DNA of 22,196 bases from Apopatocola sp963618015 (GTDB lineage Bacteria > Bacillota > Clostridia > Oscillospirales > Oscillospiraceae), in the NCBI GenBank assembly GCA_963618015.1, contig CAVEQS010000045.1:1-22196 (forward strand), read 5' to 3'. The notes under the pieces are model-generated. The model ran no database searches. It was not told the DNA's origin and was given only the letters and a program-made list of their open reading frames with translations. The position numbers and the translations under genes are program-made. Positions 21,653-22,196 of the stretch are shown here, piece after piece. Every line of letters starts with the position of its first letter. Position 1 is the first letter of the stretch.

Positions 21653-21900
21653 AACGAATTTCCCGACCGCAGCAGAAGCCCGCACATCCCGGAGCCTTTC
21701 ACAGGAGTGACCCGCTCTGGAGCGTGTGATGAGCGTTTCGTAGTTGCGCCGCGGCGGGCACGGTACGGCGAACCCAACGATCAACGAGCTTTCCCGCTCA
21801 CGCAGAGCTGCACACTAAAGGGGCTTTTTGAGAGAACTGTTCCCCAAATGTTCCCCCAATTCGGATTTTACGCCGGTTTTTCACCGGCGCGGAAGGAAAG
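21653..21900. other. Gene-free region after spo0A with possible integrase-like remnant
   Basis: No credible gene is seen. On the minus strand, a frame from about 21920 to the stop at 21798 reads KIRIGGTFGEQFSQKAPLV. The GGTFGEQF stretch, repeated in DNA as TTGGGGGAACA-TTTGGGGAACA, is reminiscent of the end of clostridial tyrosine-integrase/attachment regions, but no catalytic motif is present. The tandem 11-mers lie at 21838-21859. A remnant of an integrated element is possible; the rest is unexplained. Confidence 0.3.
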
Positions 21901-21903
21901 AAG

Positions 21904-21934
21904 AAACCCTGTAATCCTCGAGATTACAGGGTTT
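21904..21934. terminator. Bidirectional hairpin terminator
   Basis: A 13-bp perfect stem (21904-21916 with 21922-21934), CTCGA loop, T-run TTTTCTT on the plus strand and A-run on the other. It could end spo0A transcription, but is about 250 bases past its stop, and may instead belong to an inserted element. Confidence 0.8.
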
Positions 21935-21995
21935 TCTTAATGGCATGTTGCACAAAAAAAGATATTAGCGGATTTTTTTATAAATACCCAGTATC

Positions 21996-22097
21996 TTACT
22001 TGTGGTTAGTGATATCCGAGAGCTTCTGCTGTGAAAGACCTCGACGCTTTCTGATTTCTCCAATGTGTTTGCCAATTTGTACGAAGTTGAGTGCCAT
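21996..22097 (-). pseudogene. Truncated XRE-family HTH regulator (33 residues)
   Basis: AGGAGG at 22110-22105, 7 nt before ATG at 22097, starts a frame reading MALNFVQIGKHIGEI, then RKRRGLSQQKLSDITNHK, then TAA. The first 28 residues match the start of small XRE regulators of clostridial elements (helix 1 and start of helix 2), but the recognition helix and everything after are missing. No other frame continues the domain downstream. The good translation signal with an abrupt end suggests a deletion or insertion junction between about 21950 and 22000. A weak CACGG/CCGTG hairpin (22136-22152) followed by TCTTTTT lies upstream; otherwise nothing was recognised to 22196. Confidence 0.6.
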
Positions 22098-22196
22098 AAT
22101 AAAACCTCCTATTACAATATATTTACGGGATAAGGCACGGTAGCCAGCCGTGTCTTTTTCCACATTGTTGCCAAAGCTGTTAGAATGAGAGAGTCT

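Noticed and set aside
21940..22143. A 67-codon plus-strand frame at the right end
   Set aside because: It is antisense to the XRE remnant, which has a good ribosome binding site and family similarity.

Overview
The window reads as chromosome from a GC-rich (roughly 60 % by eye), endospore-forming member of the Clostridia, most like the Oscillospiraceae/Ruminococcaceae. The evidence is a Spo0A master regulator next to two perfect 0A boxes, a SpoIIP cell-wall hydrolase behind a sigma-E-like promoter, a two-gene SufCB iron-sulfur system, pyruvate phosphate dikinase, an EFR1-type flavodoxin/ferredoxin protein, and three copies of a hairpin-rich intergenic repeat. The genus cannot be fixed from the sequence.

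Layout, left to right. 1-888 (minus): a ParA ATPase of the kind found on integrative/conjugative elements and plasmids; its partner gene would start just outside the left edge. 993-3826 (minus): ppdK with its own extended -10 promoter and two terminator hairpins. 3895-4078: hairpin-rich repeat. 4088-6535 (minus): a membrane-anchored VanY-like peptidase translationally coupled to mnmE. 6405-8282 (plus): sufC-sufB. The sufCB and vanY-mnmE promoters face each other, so their 5' leaders are predicted to overlap in antisense. 8354-12156 (plus): a second repeat copy, then a four-gene metal-chelate ABC transporter operon (permease, ATPase, binding lipoprotein, class I methyltransferase) with every junction overlapping. 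12201-14245 (plus): a tightly coupled trio of nucleotidyltransferase, L-2-amino-thiazoline-4-carboxylate hydrolase-like protein, and EFR1 flavodoxin/ferredoxin.

14277-17573: a redox/carbonyl module. An iron-containing alcohol dehydrogenase, a flavodoxin lipoprotein and an aldo/keto reductase run on the minus strand from a promoter with the 19-bp spacer typical of MerR-controlled genes. A divergent MerR regulator is the obvious controller. 17585-18976 (minus): rsmG and a small membrane zinc-ribbon protein, separated by the third repeat copy. 18987-21652 (plus): spoIIP, a two-CBS protein and spo0A.

21653-22196 contains no intact gene. It holds a bidirectional terminator, a tandem 11-bp repeat inside a possible integrase-like remnant, and a 33-residue stump of an XRE-type regulator that still has a good ribosome binding site. 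With the ParA gene at the other end, this suggests mobile-element activity at both margins. The most useful leads are the MerR-controlled carbonyl/redox operon, the NTase/ATC-hydrolase/EFR1 trio, the transporter-coupled methyltransferase, the altered metal-site residues in the VanY-like protein and Spo0A, and the sporulation control sites. No CRISPR array, rRNA, tRNA or intact insertion sequence was found.
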